From Amphritea balenae (GTDB lineage Bacteria; Pseudomonadota; Gammaproteobacteria; Pseudomonadales; Balneatricaceae): a stretch of 64,000 nt of DNA. This document shows, piece after piece, positions 38,011 to 46,305 of this stretch. The first letter of the stretch is position 1. Each line of letters opens with the position of its first letter. The notes under the pieces are model-generated. The model made no database searches. It saw only the letters and a program-made list of their open reading frames with translations, and was not told the DNA's origin. Location of the stretch: positions 62,001 through 126,000 of the forward strand of contig NZ_RQXV01000007.1 in the NCBI RefSeq assembly GCF_003858655.1. Reading direction: 5' to 3'. The position numbers were made by a program, and so were the translations under genes.

Positions 38011-38945
38011 TGACCCGTGCACAACTTCTGAAACTTCTGCTGTCAGTGGTGATACTGGTTATCACCCTGATCGTAGTAGAGACACAAATCGGCTGGTATA
38101 GCCTGCTGACTTCCTGGCAGGGTTTTTCCGGCCCTATTCTGGCGCTGTTAGTTTTGATGTCACTGGCCAGTAATGTACTGCGCGCGGTGCGGATTAAGAT
38201 CAGTTTTGAATTGCCGCTGCAGCGTTTCGCGCAGATGTTTTATCTCAGCACTAACCATAATTTACTCAATAACCTGTTACCTATGCGCACCGGTGAGGTT
38301 GCGTTTCCAGTCCTGATTAAGCGCTATTTCGGTATTGGTTTGGTGGATTCATCATCCCATCTTTTGCTCTATCGCTTGTTGGATCTGGTGGCATTGCTGT
38401 CTATCGCCGGTGTCCTTGCGTTGTGGCAATACAGTGGTCTGGCTGCGATGGGACTGGCGCTGATCACGGTGGTGGGGTTATTACTGTTTGATCAGGGTAA
38501 ACAGCTGGTGGTATGGCTGCTAGGACGGTTTAACAATGCCAGGCTGGCTAAGCTTGCCCAGGCGTTTACTGCACTACCTACACGAGGTGGACACTTTGGT
38601 GCCATAGTGCTTAGCACTTATGCGGTCTGGATTACCAAGATGATCGCTTTTCTGGGTGTGGTACTGCAGTTATCTGATCTGACACTGGCGCAGGCGGTAA
38701 CCAGTGTTGCGGTTGCTGACTTGTCTTCGATTCTGCCTATTCATGGTGTGGCGGGCTCGGGTACGTTTGAAGCAGCCTTTGTATTAGCGGGCAAGTTTTA
38801 TGCGATTGATACGGCTTCATTGCTGAAAATTGCAGTGCAGCTACATCTGTTTTTACTGCTGATGTCTTTCGTCGCTTTTCTGCTTGGCTGGCTGACGGCA
38901 AAAGTTTCGGCGCGATGGTGCCGAACTCAGGTAGTGGCTGATTAA
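38007..38945 (+). CDS. Flippase-like membrane protein, AglD/UPF0104 family
   Basis: A 312-aa protein with about eight hydrophobic segments. The family signature appears in the [30 protein letters not shown] loop region, then [11 protein letters not shown] and [20 protein letters not shown]. Relatives (lysylphosphatidylglycerol synthase N-terminal region, AglD) are thought to move or process lipid-linked sugars. Coupled to lipA by a 4-bp overlap, but the following glycosyltransferase genes suggest it belongs functionally with them. Confidence 0.82.
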   Translation: MMTRAQLLKLLLSVVILVITLIVVETQIGWYSLLTSWQGFSGPILALLVLMSLASNVLRAVRIKISFELPLQRFAQMFYLSTNHNLLNNLLPMRTGEVAFPVLIKRYFGIGLVDSSSHLLLYRLLDLVALLSIAGVLALWQYSGLAAMGLALITVVGLLLFDQGKQLVVWLLGRFNNARLAKLAQAFTALPTRGGHFGAIVLSTYAVWITKMIAFLGVVLQLSDLTLAQAVTSVAVADLSSILPIHGVAGSGTFEAAFVLAGKFYAIDTASLLKIAVQLHLFLLLMSFVAFLLGWLTAKVSARWCRTQVVAD

Positions 38946-39077
38946 CCTGCAGGCGTGTTGTGACGGGACTGGTAGCAGTATTTGAAGGCCCTGTTGATAG
39001 TTGAGCTTTTCTTCATATAAAAGGGGCTTTGTGATAGAGTCCGCTTTAAATTTTAATGACCTACGTCCGGGTAATTT

Positions 39078-40112
39078 ATGAAATCATTATCGATCGTCGT
39101 ACCTATGTACAAAGAAGAGGACAGTGTATTTCCGCTGGTCGAGCGGGTACATGAGTCTCTTATTAATTATGACGGTAAGTGGGAGTTGGTCTGTGTCGAT
39201 GATGGCAGCCCGGACGGTACTGTTGCACGGCTGAAACAAGCTCAGGATAAGTGGGGCGATCACCTGCGCGTGGTTGAGCTGCAGCGTAATTTCGGTCAGA
39301 CCGCAGCGATGCAGGCGGGTATCGATGCTGCCCGTGGTGAGATTATCGCCACTATGGACGGTGATCTGCAGAATGATCCTGCTGATATCCAGCGCATGAT
39401 CACTGAGATGGAAGAGCGCGACCTGGATATGCTACAGGGCTGGCGCAAAAAGCGTGAAGATGAATCTACCCGTAAGTTCTTCTCTCGTCAGGCGAATAAA
39501 ATGATCGCCAAAGTGACCGGTGTAAAATTACATGATTACGGTTGCAGCCTTAAAGTCTATCGCGCCAGTGTTATTAAACAGATCCGTCTGTTTGGCGAGA
39601 TGCACCGTTTTATCCCTGTCTGGGTCGCCTCTGTTACTAAGCCTGAGCGAATTGGCGAGACGGTTGTTGATCATCATGCCCGTCAGTTTGGTGAATCTAA
39701 GTACGGCCTGTCCCGTACCTTCCGGGTAATACTCGATCTGTTGGTTGTATTCTTCTTCCTCCGCTTTAAAGCCCGTCCAGGCCACTTCTTCGGTTATCTG
39801 GGTTTAGGTATGGGGGTGATGGGTTCACTTATCATGACCTGGCTGATCGTTGTGAAAATCTTTCTGGGTGAGGATATCGGTAGTCGACCACTGTTTATGG
39901 TGGGTATCTTCCTGTTGGTGGTGTCATTGCAGTTTATTACCACCGGTGTACTGGCCGAGATGATGTCGCGGATCTTCTTTGAAACCTCAAATACCCGGGG
40001 TTATAGCTTGCGTGAGCATGTTAGTGATGAGGAAGAGGGGCAGTGGTTCAATCCACAGCCAACGGTAATGGATGAGATAGTAGAACATGACGCCGATACT
40101 GCGAAGCAGTAA
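39078..40112 (+). CDS. GT2 glycosyltransferase, polyprenyl-phosphate type
   Basis: A 344-aa GT-A family 2 enzyme like ArnC/GtrB/DPM1. SIVVPMYKEEDSVFPLVERV starts the fold; DDGSPDGT and TMDGDLQNDP carry the nucleotide-sugar and metal aspartates; HHARQFGESKYG is the dolichol-phosphate-mannose-type loop. Two C-terminal membrane helices (about 235-258 and 268-292) anchor it. Predicted to make undecaprenyl-phosphate-sugar as donor for the next gene's product. The sugar is not known. Confidence 0.9.
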   Translation: MKSLSIVVPMYKEEDSVFPLVERVHESLINYDGKWELVCVDDGSPDGTVARLKQAQDKWGDHLRVVELQRNFGQTAAMQAGIDAARGEIIATMDGDLQNDPADIQRMITEMEERDLDMLQGWRKKREDESTRKFFSRQANKMIAKVTGVKLHDYGCSLKVYRASVIKQIRLFGEMHRFIPVWVASVTKPERIGETVVDHHARQFGESKYGLSRTFRVILDLLVVFFFLRFKARPGHFFGYLGLGMGVMGSLIMTWLIVVKIFLGEDIGSRPLFMVGIFLLVVSLQFITTGVLAEMMSRIFFETSNTRGYSLREHVSDEEEGQWFNPQPTVMDEIVEHDADTAKQ

Positions 40113-41673
40113 TCTGACCCATTACGGGCTGCTGTTCGCAGCAGTTTTCTTTGCTTTCTTCTGGAATATCTGGGGCTTTCCCCTGTTTGATCTGGATGAG
40201 GGAGCATTCTCTGAAGCGACCCGTGAGATGCTGGCCAGCGGTAACTTCGCTGCCACTTATCTGGATGGCGCGCCGCGTTACGATAAACCAATACTGAGTT
40301 ATTGGTTTCAGGCGCTCAGTGTGTCGCTGTTTGATCTGAATGAGTTTGCACTACGTCTGCCATCGGCGATTGCTGCCAGTTGCTGGGTGTGGGTGAGCTA
40401 CCGTTTTGCCCGACAGCAATGGGATGCTGAAACGGCGCTGTATGTTGTTCTGATCATGGCAAATACGCTGTGGATCAGCATCATCGGTAAAGCGGCGATC
40501 GCGGATGCCTGGCTGAACCTGTTTGTTACCCTGACGGTACTTGATATCTGGCGATACTGGCAGCAGCCAGAACGTCGATCGCTATTGTTCAGAGTTTATC
40601 TCTGGATGGCATTGGGTATGCTGACTAAAGGACCCGTGGCTATTCTGGTTCCACTGCTGGTCAGTGGTATCTTTTTTATCCTGCAGGGGGAATGGCGGCG
40701 CTGGTTAAAAGCGATCTTTTTCATTCCGGGCTGGGTCTTACTGCTACTCATTCTTACTCCCTGGCTGTGGCTGGTGTATCTGGATCAGGGGTTTGGCTTC
40801 TTTGAAGGTTTCCTGCTGGATCATAACCTGAAGCGCTTCAGCGATACCCGTGAAGGGCATGGTGGTAAGCTTTGGTACTACCTGTTTGCGTTGCCTTTGG
40901 TATTACTGCCTTTCAGTGCCCCGTTATTCTCCGCGTTACGTCGTGCAAAGGCGCTGTGTAAAGACTCACTTACGCTGTATCTGTTTATCTGGCTGGCTGT
41001 AGTCTTTGTGCTGGTATCAATCTCCGGTACGCAGTTACCCCATTATGTGGTGTATGGCATTACCGGGCTGTTGTTAATATTTGCCCGTTACCGTGATCAG
41101 CTGTTCCGTGGCTGGAGCTTTATTTTCCCACTGCTGTTTTTTGGTCTGATGTTAGCGTTGCCCTGGATACTGGAGTCGGTTGCTGGCGAGAGTAAGAAGC
41201 TTTATCAACAGGAGATGTTGTCCCGGGTTTGGGATGTGGTGGGCTGGCCTTATGTCGCCGCCAGTGTCGTCGCGCTGTTGCTGACCATCGGTCTGATTCT
41301 GTCACCTAAACTCAGTCGTCCTGCGAAGATGGTATCGATCGGGTTTATTCAGACAATATTTATGTTTAATTTCTTTATCCAGGTGATGGGCGGTTTGCAG
41401 CAGCAGCCGATTCGTGAAGCGGCCATGATGGCAAAGCAGCGTCCTGGACAGAATGTGGTGGCTTACCATATTACTATGCCCAGTTTCAGTGTTTACCGCG
41501 AGGGTATTACTGCAAAAGTGAAGCCCCGCTCAGGTGACCTGATCTTTACCGATGCCGATAATATAACTCCTCTGCGAAAGGAGTTCCCGCAGGCGTCTTT
41601 TGAGGTGATCTATAACAAGGGTGGTATTCGATTAGTGGAGTGGCTAAATGCAAAATCTGCTGGCACAGATTAA
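40087..41673 (+). CDS. ArnT/PMT-like membrane glycosyltransferase (GT83)
   Basis: A 528-aa protein with a dozen or so hydrophobic helices. LFDLDEGAFSEATREMLASG is the first periplasmic loop of ArnT-like enzymes, with the catalytic Asp-Glu, followed by APRYDKPILSYWFQALS. Such enzymes move a sugar from undecaprenyl phosphate to lipid A or a protein on the periplasmic side. It overlaps the GT2 gene by 26 bp and the PAP2 gene by 26 bp, so all three are tightly coupled. Confidence 0.9.
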   Translation: MTPILRSSNLTHYGLLFAAVFFAFFWNIWGFPLFDLDEGAFSEATREMLASGNFAATYLDGAPRYDKPILSYWFQALSVSLFDLNEFALRLPSAIAASCWVWVSYRFARQQWDAETALYVVLIMANTLWISIIGKAAIADAWLNLFVTLTVLDIWRYWQQPERRSLLFRVYLWMALGMLTKGPVAILVPLLVSGIFFILQGEWRRWLKAIFFIPGWVLLLLILTPWLWLVYLDQGFGFFEGFLLDHNLKRFSDTREGHGGKLWYYLFALPLVLLPFSAPLFSALRRAKALCKDSLTLYLFIWLAVVFVLVSISGTQLPHYVVYGITGLLLIFARYRDQLFRGWSFIFPLLFFGLMLALPWILESVAGESKKLYQQEMLSRVWDVVGWPYVAASVVALLLTIGLILSPKLSRPAKMVSIGFIQTIFMFNFFIQVMGGLQQQPIREAAMMAKQRPGQNVVAYHITMPSFSVYREGITAKVKPRSGDLIFTDADNITPLRKEFPQASFEVIYNKGGIRLVEWLNAKSAGTD

Positions 41674-42520
41674 AGGCTGTTTTATTGTGACAGGCCTGCC
41701 GGATCAGCTACAAAGCTCCCGGCAGCAGTTCGCACTGCACTATGATACCGAATCACTAAAACGTCTTACTCAGTTAGCTGGGGTGTTTTTAGTTCTGGCT
41801 GTGTTGCTCTGGGCAGTGGCCGGTTATCATGGCGCCTTTCATCTGCTGAATCAGTTTACCCCATTACTGCCGGATACTTTCTGGCAGATCGCGACGTTTA
41901 TGGGGGATACAACTGTCGTACTCAGTATCTCGCTTCTGGTCGCCCGGCGTAACCCTGCAATTCTCTGGGTACTGTTGATTGCCGCTGTCTACGGTACGCT
42001 GGTAACCCATGGCCTGAAAAATCTGGTCGGTGCCGAACGGCCCCCGGTTTCCCTGGTTACAGGTGAATATAATCTGGTGGGTAAAGCACTGAAAAATGGC
42101 AGTTTTCCATCCGGCCACTCCCTCACTGCCTTTGTATTTGTCTCTATCGCATTTTATTTTTTCCGTAATTTCTACCTGCGAATCGCCCTGCTGCTGACCG
42201 GTGCTCTTATTGCCTTTAGTCGGGTTATGGTGGCGGCGCACTGGCCTGTTGATGTGTTTGTAGGTAGCGGCTTTGGTCTGCTGGTAACCGTGGCTGCAGT
42301 AGTGACAGCGCAGCATATTCACTGGGGCTTTAAAGTGCCATTGCATCTGTTTATTGTGTTTTTGCTGGTTGTGGCTTCACTTATGATTCTGACCGGACAT
42401 GATGGTGGTTATCCACAAGCTCACCTGTTTGGTAAGCTGATCGCGTTCAGTGCACTACTGATGTTCATTGTTGACTACTTTTTTCCTTATAAAAGTTCTT
42501 CAAAACAGACTCTTCAATAA
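41648..42520 (+). CDS. PAP2-family membrane phosphatase
   Basis: A 290-aa protein with five or six membrane helices. The lipid-phosphatase motifs are complete: KxxxxxxRP in KNLVGAERPP, PSGH in FPSGHSLTAF and SRxxxxxHxxxD in SRVMVAAHWPVDV. It may recycle undecaprenyl (pyro)phosphate or dephosphorylate lipid A. The 26-bp overlap with the GT83 gene links it to lipid-linked sugar transfer. Confidence 0.9.
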   Translation: MQNLLAQIKGCFIVTGLPDQLQSSRQQFALHYDTESLKRLTQLAGVFLVLAVLLWAVAGYHGAFHLLNQFTPLLPDTFWQIATFMGDTTVVLSISLLVARRNPAILWVLLIAAVYGTLVTHGLKNLVGAERPPVSLVTGEYNLVGKALKNGSFPSGHSLTAFVFVSIAFYFFRNFYLRIALLLTGALIAFSRVMVAAHWPVDVFVGSGFGLLVTVAAVVTAQHIHWGFKVPLHLFIVFLLVVASLMILTGHDGGYPQAHLFGKLIAFSALLMFIVDYFFPYKSSSKQTLQ

Positions 42521-42580
42521 AAGCCATTTCACGAAAGGTTTCTTAAAAAGTTCGTTTTAAAAATGGCACCTTCCCTAACT

Positions 42581-42628
42581 GCCCGTTTCGGTTAAATATT
42601 TTCCAGCACCGCCCGTTTGGGTTATATC
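42581..42628 (+). promoter_or_regulatory. Direct repeat upstream of the osmC-like gene
   Basis: GCCCGTTTCGGTTAAATA at 42581 recurs as GCCCGTTTGGGTTATATC at 42611, 30 bp apart (about three helical turns), 64-81 bp before the start codon. A pair of activator or repressor sites is plausible. An AT-rich imperfect inverted repeat with ATAATTAA ends follows at 42650-42680. Confidence 0.5.
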
Positions 42629-42691
42629 TATCTTTGCTAATATTGTGCGATAATTAATATATTAGATATATCTTAATTATGGATGGTTAAT

Positions 42692-43132
42692 ATGGCTGCA
42701 AGTAAAGTTATCTCTGTTTCTACTTCTATGAAAGCCGGTGCGCAGGTTCATGCGGATATCCGGGGCCACAAAGTAACAATCGACCAGCCAAAGCAGGCTG
42801 GCGGAACCGATGAGGGTCCAACACCTCTGGAGTTCTTCCTGTTCTCACTGGCTGGTTGTATCCAGAGCATCGCCCGTATCGCAGCGACGCAACAGAAAAT
42901 CGAAATGCGCGGTATCGATATCGATGTTGAAGCAACACTGAATCCAGCAGGGCTGCTGGGTAAAGAGACCGAAGATCGGGTTGGTTTTCAGACCATTACT
43001 GTCAAAGCGCAGATCGATGCCGACCTGACCGATGCCGAAAAGACCGAGTTCCTGGACGCGGTCTGTGATCGTTGCCCGCTGCATGACAATATCCGCCTGG
43101 CAACAGTGGTTGATCACTCTTTGAGTGCTTAA
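42692..43132 (+). CDS. OsmC-family peroxiredoxin-like protein
   Basis: A 146-aa protein of the OsmC/YhfA group. GPTPLEFFLFSLAGCIQSIARIAA holds the first redox cysteine and DAVCDRCPLHDNIRLAT holds the second, so both positions of a thiol peroxidase centre are present. Members reduce organic hydroperoxides, some with lipoate-dependent electron supply, though not all are active. ATG at 42692 has GGATGG upstream; the in-frame ATG at 42683 does not have a usable site. Confidence 0.88.
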   Translation: MAASKVISVSTSMKAGAQVHADIRGHKVTIDQPKQAGGTDEGPTPLEFFLFSLAGCIQSIARIAATQQKIEMRGIDIDVEATLNPAGLLGKETEDRVGFQTITVKAQIDADLTDAEKTEFLDAVCDRCPLHDNIRLATVVDHSLSA

Positions 43133-43229
43133 TACTTAAGACAAGATCAGAAACGAAGGCTTCTAACTAAACGTTGTTTTGCGACTGGCTAGATAGATAA
43201 CTGAACCTGTCATGTTAGAGAAAGATTTT

Positions 43230-43254
43230 AAAGAGCGCCAGTGGCGCTCTTTTC
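43230..43254 (+). terminator. Terminator after the osmC-like gene
   Basis: Perfect 10-bp stem AAAGAGCGCC / GGCGCTCTTT with a 3-nt loop and T-rich tail. Its end abuts the left inverted repeat of the mobile element. Confidence 0.88.
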
Positions 43255-43294
43255 GTCTGTTTTGTGCTGTGGGTTCAATGAGTCAACGCAACAC
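43255..43294 (+). repeat. Left inverted repeat of the IS30-type element
   Basis: 40 bp, matching the reverse complement of 44763-44802 at 36 positions. Mismatches are at 43264, 43265, 43273 and 43287. Confidence 0.88.
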
Positions 43295-43326
43295 GCTATC
43301 TTTAGCTCAAAGATGGAGTGTTAAAA

Positions 43327-43575
43327 ATGGCCCGAAAAACACGGATTAAATACACGAAAGAAATCAAATCCAAGATCTGGGATCGGTATCAGCAGGGTAA
43401 ATCGCTGAAGTCTATTGCCCGTTTTTTGGAAACCCAATCCTCATCGATATATATTTTCCCGTCTCTTCACGTGCGGTTTGTCAGTCACTCCAAAGCGCGT
43501 TTTCAACGCAGGGCGACCGACGAAATGAATGCACTCAAACAACAATTCGCTGAATTGCGATCACCAAAACCGTGA
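43327..43575 (+). pseudogene. Truncated IS30-family transposase
   Basis: MARKTRIKYTKEIKSKIWDR and QQGKSLKSIARFLETQSSSIY match the N-terminal helix-turn-helix of IS30 transposases. From about residue 42 the sequence no longer resembles the family and it stops at residue 82, whereas full-length enzymes have 320-390 residues including a DDE catalytic core. The 3' part was lost in a deletion or replacement. Start ATG at 43327 has a GGAG ribosome site, so a short DNA-binding peptide could still be made. Confidence 0.82.
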
Positions 43576-43590
43576 CCTGTTAGCTAGTCG

Positions 43591-44172
43591 TTATATTCCG
43601 CCCAATTTTACACCTGCTTCTCGCCTGGAGGCTGCTAGTAAACTCTCAATCGAATCTTGATTCTGAAGCGTTCTGGCTATAGCGACAGTGCCAATCATCA
43701 TTGCTGTTACTGATAAAACATCTTGTTCGTCACAGTCGGTATAGCTACTCGCATACTCCATAATTGCTGTATTCATGCCATAGTAAACGTCGGAATAAGC
43801 TGTTTTTATTGCTTTATCCTGCATATTTATGTCAGTGACCAAGAATGCTAACGGGCAAGACAAAGAGCGCTCTCCTTTCACATGCTCCAAGCTTAGGTAT
43901 TTATTTAGCAACAAAGACAACCACTGTTTATTAGATGTGTCCTCTGGCTTAGGGTTGGCAAGTTTAGTACTGCTGGCTTTAAATTTTAATGCCTCACGGT
44001 AAAGTTCTGCTTTACTCGTGAAATGCGCATAAAACCCGCCTCGAGTAAGCCCACAATTATTCATCAAATCATCGATTGTAACGCCTTCAAAACCCTTTAT
44101 TGCAAATAGTCTGAAGGAGCTATCAAGAATTCTTTCGCGGGTTTTGTTTTTGTGCGTCTTTGTATAGGGCAT
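43591..44172 (-). CDS. TetR-family regulator carried by the mobile element
   Basis: A 193-aa repressor. The N-terminal TetR helix-turn-helix is clear (ERILDSSFRLFAIKGFEGV, TIDDLMNNCGLTRGGFYAHF, SKAELYREAL). The C-terminal ligand domain (SLSCPLAFLVTDINMQDK, VTAMMIGTVAIARTLQNQD) resembles regulators of the AcrR/NemR type. Start at 44172 (MPYTKTHK) agrees with relatives; an upstream in-frame ATG at 44190 would add six residues. Divergent from the GFA gene 116 bp away, its likely target. Confidence 0.85.
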   Translation of the reverse strand: MPYTKTHKNKTRERILDSSFRLFAIKGFEGVTIDDLMNNCGLTRGGFYAHFTSKAELYREALKFKASSTKLANPKPEDTSNKQWLSLLLNKYLSLEHVKGERSLSCPLAFLVTDINMQDKAIKTAYSDVYYGMNTAIMEYASSYTDCDEQDVLSVTAMMIGTVAIARTLQNQDSIESLLAASRREAGVKLGGI

Positions 44173-44315
44173 AGGGCTGAGCCTTCGCATACTTATATAT
44201 GTTCTTTATCATATATAAAATCTAATCTAGGATGAAGTCCCATCTTTGGAAATGAAATTAAATATGAATATCTTTTACGATATCGTCGTTGGACATCAAC
44301 CAGATCGGAGATAAC

Positions 44316-44732
44316 ATGGAAAGGCATATTGGAAGTTGTCGCTGCGGCGACATTGAATTTTACTTTGATAACGACCCGATAAATTCGATTTTTTGCTATT
44401 GCAAGGAGTGTCAAGCACTCACTGGCTCAGACAAGTGGTTTGGGCTTTGGGTGTCAAAAGATAATTTAAAATTTACAAAAGGCACACCTTCATCGTATAC
44501 GCGTTCTGGTGATTCAGGCAAAGAGGTTAATTATCATTTCTGTGGCACTTGTAGCACTGCTTTGTGCGCTGAGGTAACTGCGGGTGTTTTTTACTCTGTA
44601 TCAGCAACTTCACTAAGAAGTAATAAGTTCGCTCCTAAAATGTCAATCTACGTATCTTCAGCACCATCATGGGCAGTCTTCCCTAACGATGTGCCAAAGT
44701 TTGACATTCTACCGCCAGGAATGGGGAGCTAA
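44316..44732 (+). CDS. GFA-family zinc protein carried by the mobile element
   Basis: A GFA-domain (PF04828-type) protein of 138 aa from ATG at 44316 (MERHIGSCRCG). An in-frame ATG-like upstream start near 44289 is not supported by a ribosome site, while GGAGATAAC precedes 44316. Zinc ligands are the pairs CRCG (8/10), CYCKEC (27/29/32) and FCGTC (76/79). Members include glutathione-dependent formaldehyde-activating enzyme, but most are uncharacterised thiol-adduct or detoxification enzymes. Pairing with a TetR repressor suggests inducible detoxification of an electrophile. Confidence 0.82.
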   Translation: MERHIGSCRCGDIEFYFDNDPINSIFCYCKECQALTGSDKWFGLWVSKDNLKFTKGTPSSYTRSGDSGKEVNYHFCGTCSTALCAEVTAGVFYSVSATSLRSNKFAPKMSIYVSSAPSWAVFPNDVPKFDILPPGMGS

Positions 44733-44762
44733 ATGCCTAACAAGGCTATCAATTAAAGATAG
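44733..44762 (+). other. Possible truncated integron attC-like sequence
   Basis: Directly after the GFA stop region the sequence reads TGCCTAACAAGGC, the pattern that opens many chromosomal-integron attC sites, then runs into the IS30-type right end after about 20 bp. The complementary half of an attC is missing. GFA genes are common integron cassettes, so this may be a cassette remnant; evidence is short. Confidence 0.3.
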
Positions 44763-44802
44763 GTGTTGCATTGACTCATTGAAACCACAGCCGAAAACAG
44801 AC
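44763..44802 (-). repeat. Right inverted repeat of the IS30-type element
   Basis: 40 bp, inverted copy of 43255-43294. Marks the end of the mobile segment before the cytochrome gene. Confidence 0.88.
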
Positions 44803-44888
44803 ATATAACGACAGTGAGAATGTTTGTTTTTATGCCCTGATCTAGCTAGGGAAGCATAGCTTTCCGCCTGGCGGCTTACGGCAACTAG

Positions 44889-45215
44889 TTATTGCCCTTT
44901 AAGGTTAAACAGGTAATCCACCACCGCCGCAGCCTGTTCTTCGCTCAGCTGCGGGAATACCGGCATAGCGGGTCTGGCCGGATCACCTTTGCGAATCAGT
45001 AGTATGACCTGTTCTTCTAGCAGTTGGGTGCGTTTGTTCGCGGGGAAGCCTGCGATAGGGTCGCCGCTACCATCTTTTTTATGGCACTGTTTGCAGTAGT
45101 AGGAGTAGAGTTCTTCGCCATCCAGTGAATCAGTGGGTTCGTTATTGAAGCAGCCGCTTAACAGGCTGGCGGTTAAAGCTGTTATCAGGATAAGCAGGGA
45201 CCGGAACTTAAACAC
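44889..45215 (-). CDS. Small c-type cytochrome lipoprotein
   Basis: A 108-aa protein with a lipoprotein signal (SLLSGC, Cys22) and one haem c site CKQCH, followed by KKDGSGDPIAGFP. The distal methionine is probably in RPAMPVFPQLSEEQ, and the C-terminus AAAVVDYLFNLKG is the usual closing helix. It is a single-haem electron carrier of the cytochrome c5/c553 type facing the periplasm. The partner is unknown; no oxidase genes are adjacent. Confidence 0.9.
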   Translation of the reverse strand: MFKFRSLLILITALTASLLSGCFNNEPTDSLDGEELYSYYCKQCHKKDGSGDPIAGFPANKRTQLLEEQVILLIRKGDPARPAMPVFPQLSEEQAAAVVDYLFNLKGQ

Positions 45216-45276
45216 GGTGAAATCCTTTTGTTAACGCGATAGTTAATAGCTAGCTTAGCTATCTTTCAAACAATGT

Positions 45277-46299
45277 TCAGCTGTGCCTTAGAGATAGCTC
45301 TACGCCGGCAAGCTGCAAAGTGATGCTTGTCAGTGTCAGCCAGGGGTCACCGAGTGCACCTTTAATCTGAGAATCTGCCTCGGAACAACGACTTAGCATC
45401 TGTTTAAGGCTATCGGCAGGAACTCGCTGAGCTGCAGTGCGAACCCAGTTTTTTCGCTTGCCCCAGATCCGTTCACGCTGACAGATAGTATCGAAAGGCG
45501 TGCCACTTTGCAGGCCTTGCTGAATGGCGATCAATGAACGTATTTCACGGCTGATTGCCCAGAGCGCCACGCTGGCTTCGGTGCCTTCCTGACGCAGAAC
45601 TTCGATGATCTTACTACAACGGCTAACCTGTTGTTGAATAGCGGCTTCAGTGAGACCGTAAATATCATAACGGGAACTGTCGGACACACTGTCCATCACC
45701 ATATCGGCGGTGACAGTCTGGCCGGCATAAAGCAGGTTTAGTTTATCCAGTTCCTGTTTTGCGGCCAGCAGGTTACCTTCGATACGCTCGCAAAGTAGCT
45801 GTACCGCATCATTTTCAAGGGTCAGATTAATCTGTCGGGCTCTGTTACTAATCCAGCCTGGTAGTTGTTGCAGTTCAACTGGCCAGACCTCAACAATAAT
45901 GCCTTGCTGATCAATTGCTTTAAACCAGGCGCTTTTCTTGGCGCCGGCATCCAGCTTATCGGCGATGATTAACAGTACGTTGTCTTCGGCAGGACGCTCA
46001 AGGTACTGCCGCAGAATCTCACTGGCCTGTTTGTTTGGCTTGCTGCCGCCCAGACGAAGTTCGATGATCTTTTGCTCGGCAAACAGGGAGAGTTCGTTAG
46101 CGCACTGAAGCAGGTATTCCCACTTGAAACCGGCTTCGGCGTAGAGGGTTTCCCGTTCGGTAAAGCCAATGCTACTAAGATGCTGGCGCAGCAGATCGCA
46201 GCTTTCTTCGATCAGCAGTGTTTCATCACCGGTGATCAGATATACCGGAGCCGCTGGCTGGCTTAGGTTATTGGCAAGCTGCTCCGGTTTTATCTTCAT
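45277..46299 (-). CDS. holA: DNA polymerase III delta subunit
   Basis: The clamp-loader subunit that opens the beta clamp. The 340-aa protein starts MKIKPEQLANNL and has PVYLITGDETLLIEESCDLLR, the family N-terminal nucleotide-binding-like fold, LLLIIADKLD-type strand (NVLLIIADKLDAGAKKSAW) and LCERIEGNLLAAKQELDKLNLL. Located after lptE on the leuS transcript, the standard gammaproteobacterial order. Confidence 0.96.
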   Translation of the reverse strand: MKIKPEQLANNLSQPAAPVYLITGDETLLIEESCDLLRQHLSSIGFTERETLYAEAGFKWEYLLQCANELSLFAEQKIIELRLGGSKPNKQASEILRQYLERPAEDNVLLIIADKLDAGAKKSAWFKAIDQQGIIVEVWPVELQQLPGWISNRARQINLTLENDAVQLLCERIEGNLLAAKQELDKLNLLYAGQTVTADMVMDSVSDSSRYDIYGLTEAAIQQQVSRCSKIIEVLRQEGTEASVALWAISREIRSLIAIQQGLQSGTPFDTICQRERIWGKRKNWVRTAAQRVPADSLKQMLSRCSEADSQIKGALGDPWLTLTSITLQLAGVELSLRHS

Positions 46300-46305
46300 A
46301 TCTGA

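Larger units (their letters stand above)
43255..44802. mobile_element. IS30-type element carrying TetR and GFA genes
   Basis: A 1.55-kb segment bounded by 40-bp inverted repeats (43255-43294 and 44763-44802; 36 of 40 positions identical). The inner core TTCAATGAGTCAACGCAACA is close to the ends of IS30. Just inside the left end lies the N-terminal fragment of an IS30-type transposase. The rest of the transposase has been replaced by a TetR regulator and a GFA-family gene, both visibly AT-richer than the surrounding chromosome. Without an intact transposase it would move only if supplied in trans. A target duplication is not evident. Confidence 0.85.

Noticed and set aside
43327-43575. Intact small transposase (IS200-like or OrfA)
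   Set aside because: Its first 40 residues match IS30 transposases and then break off, so it is a stub, not a complete enzyme.
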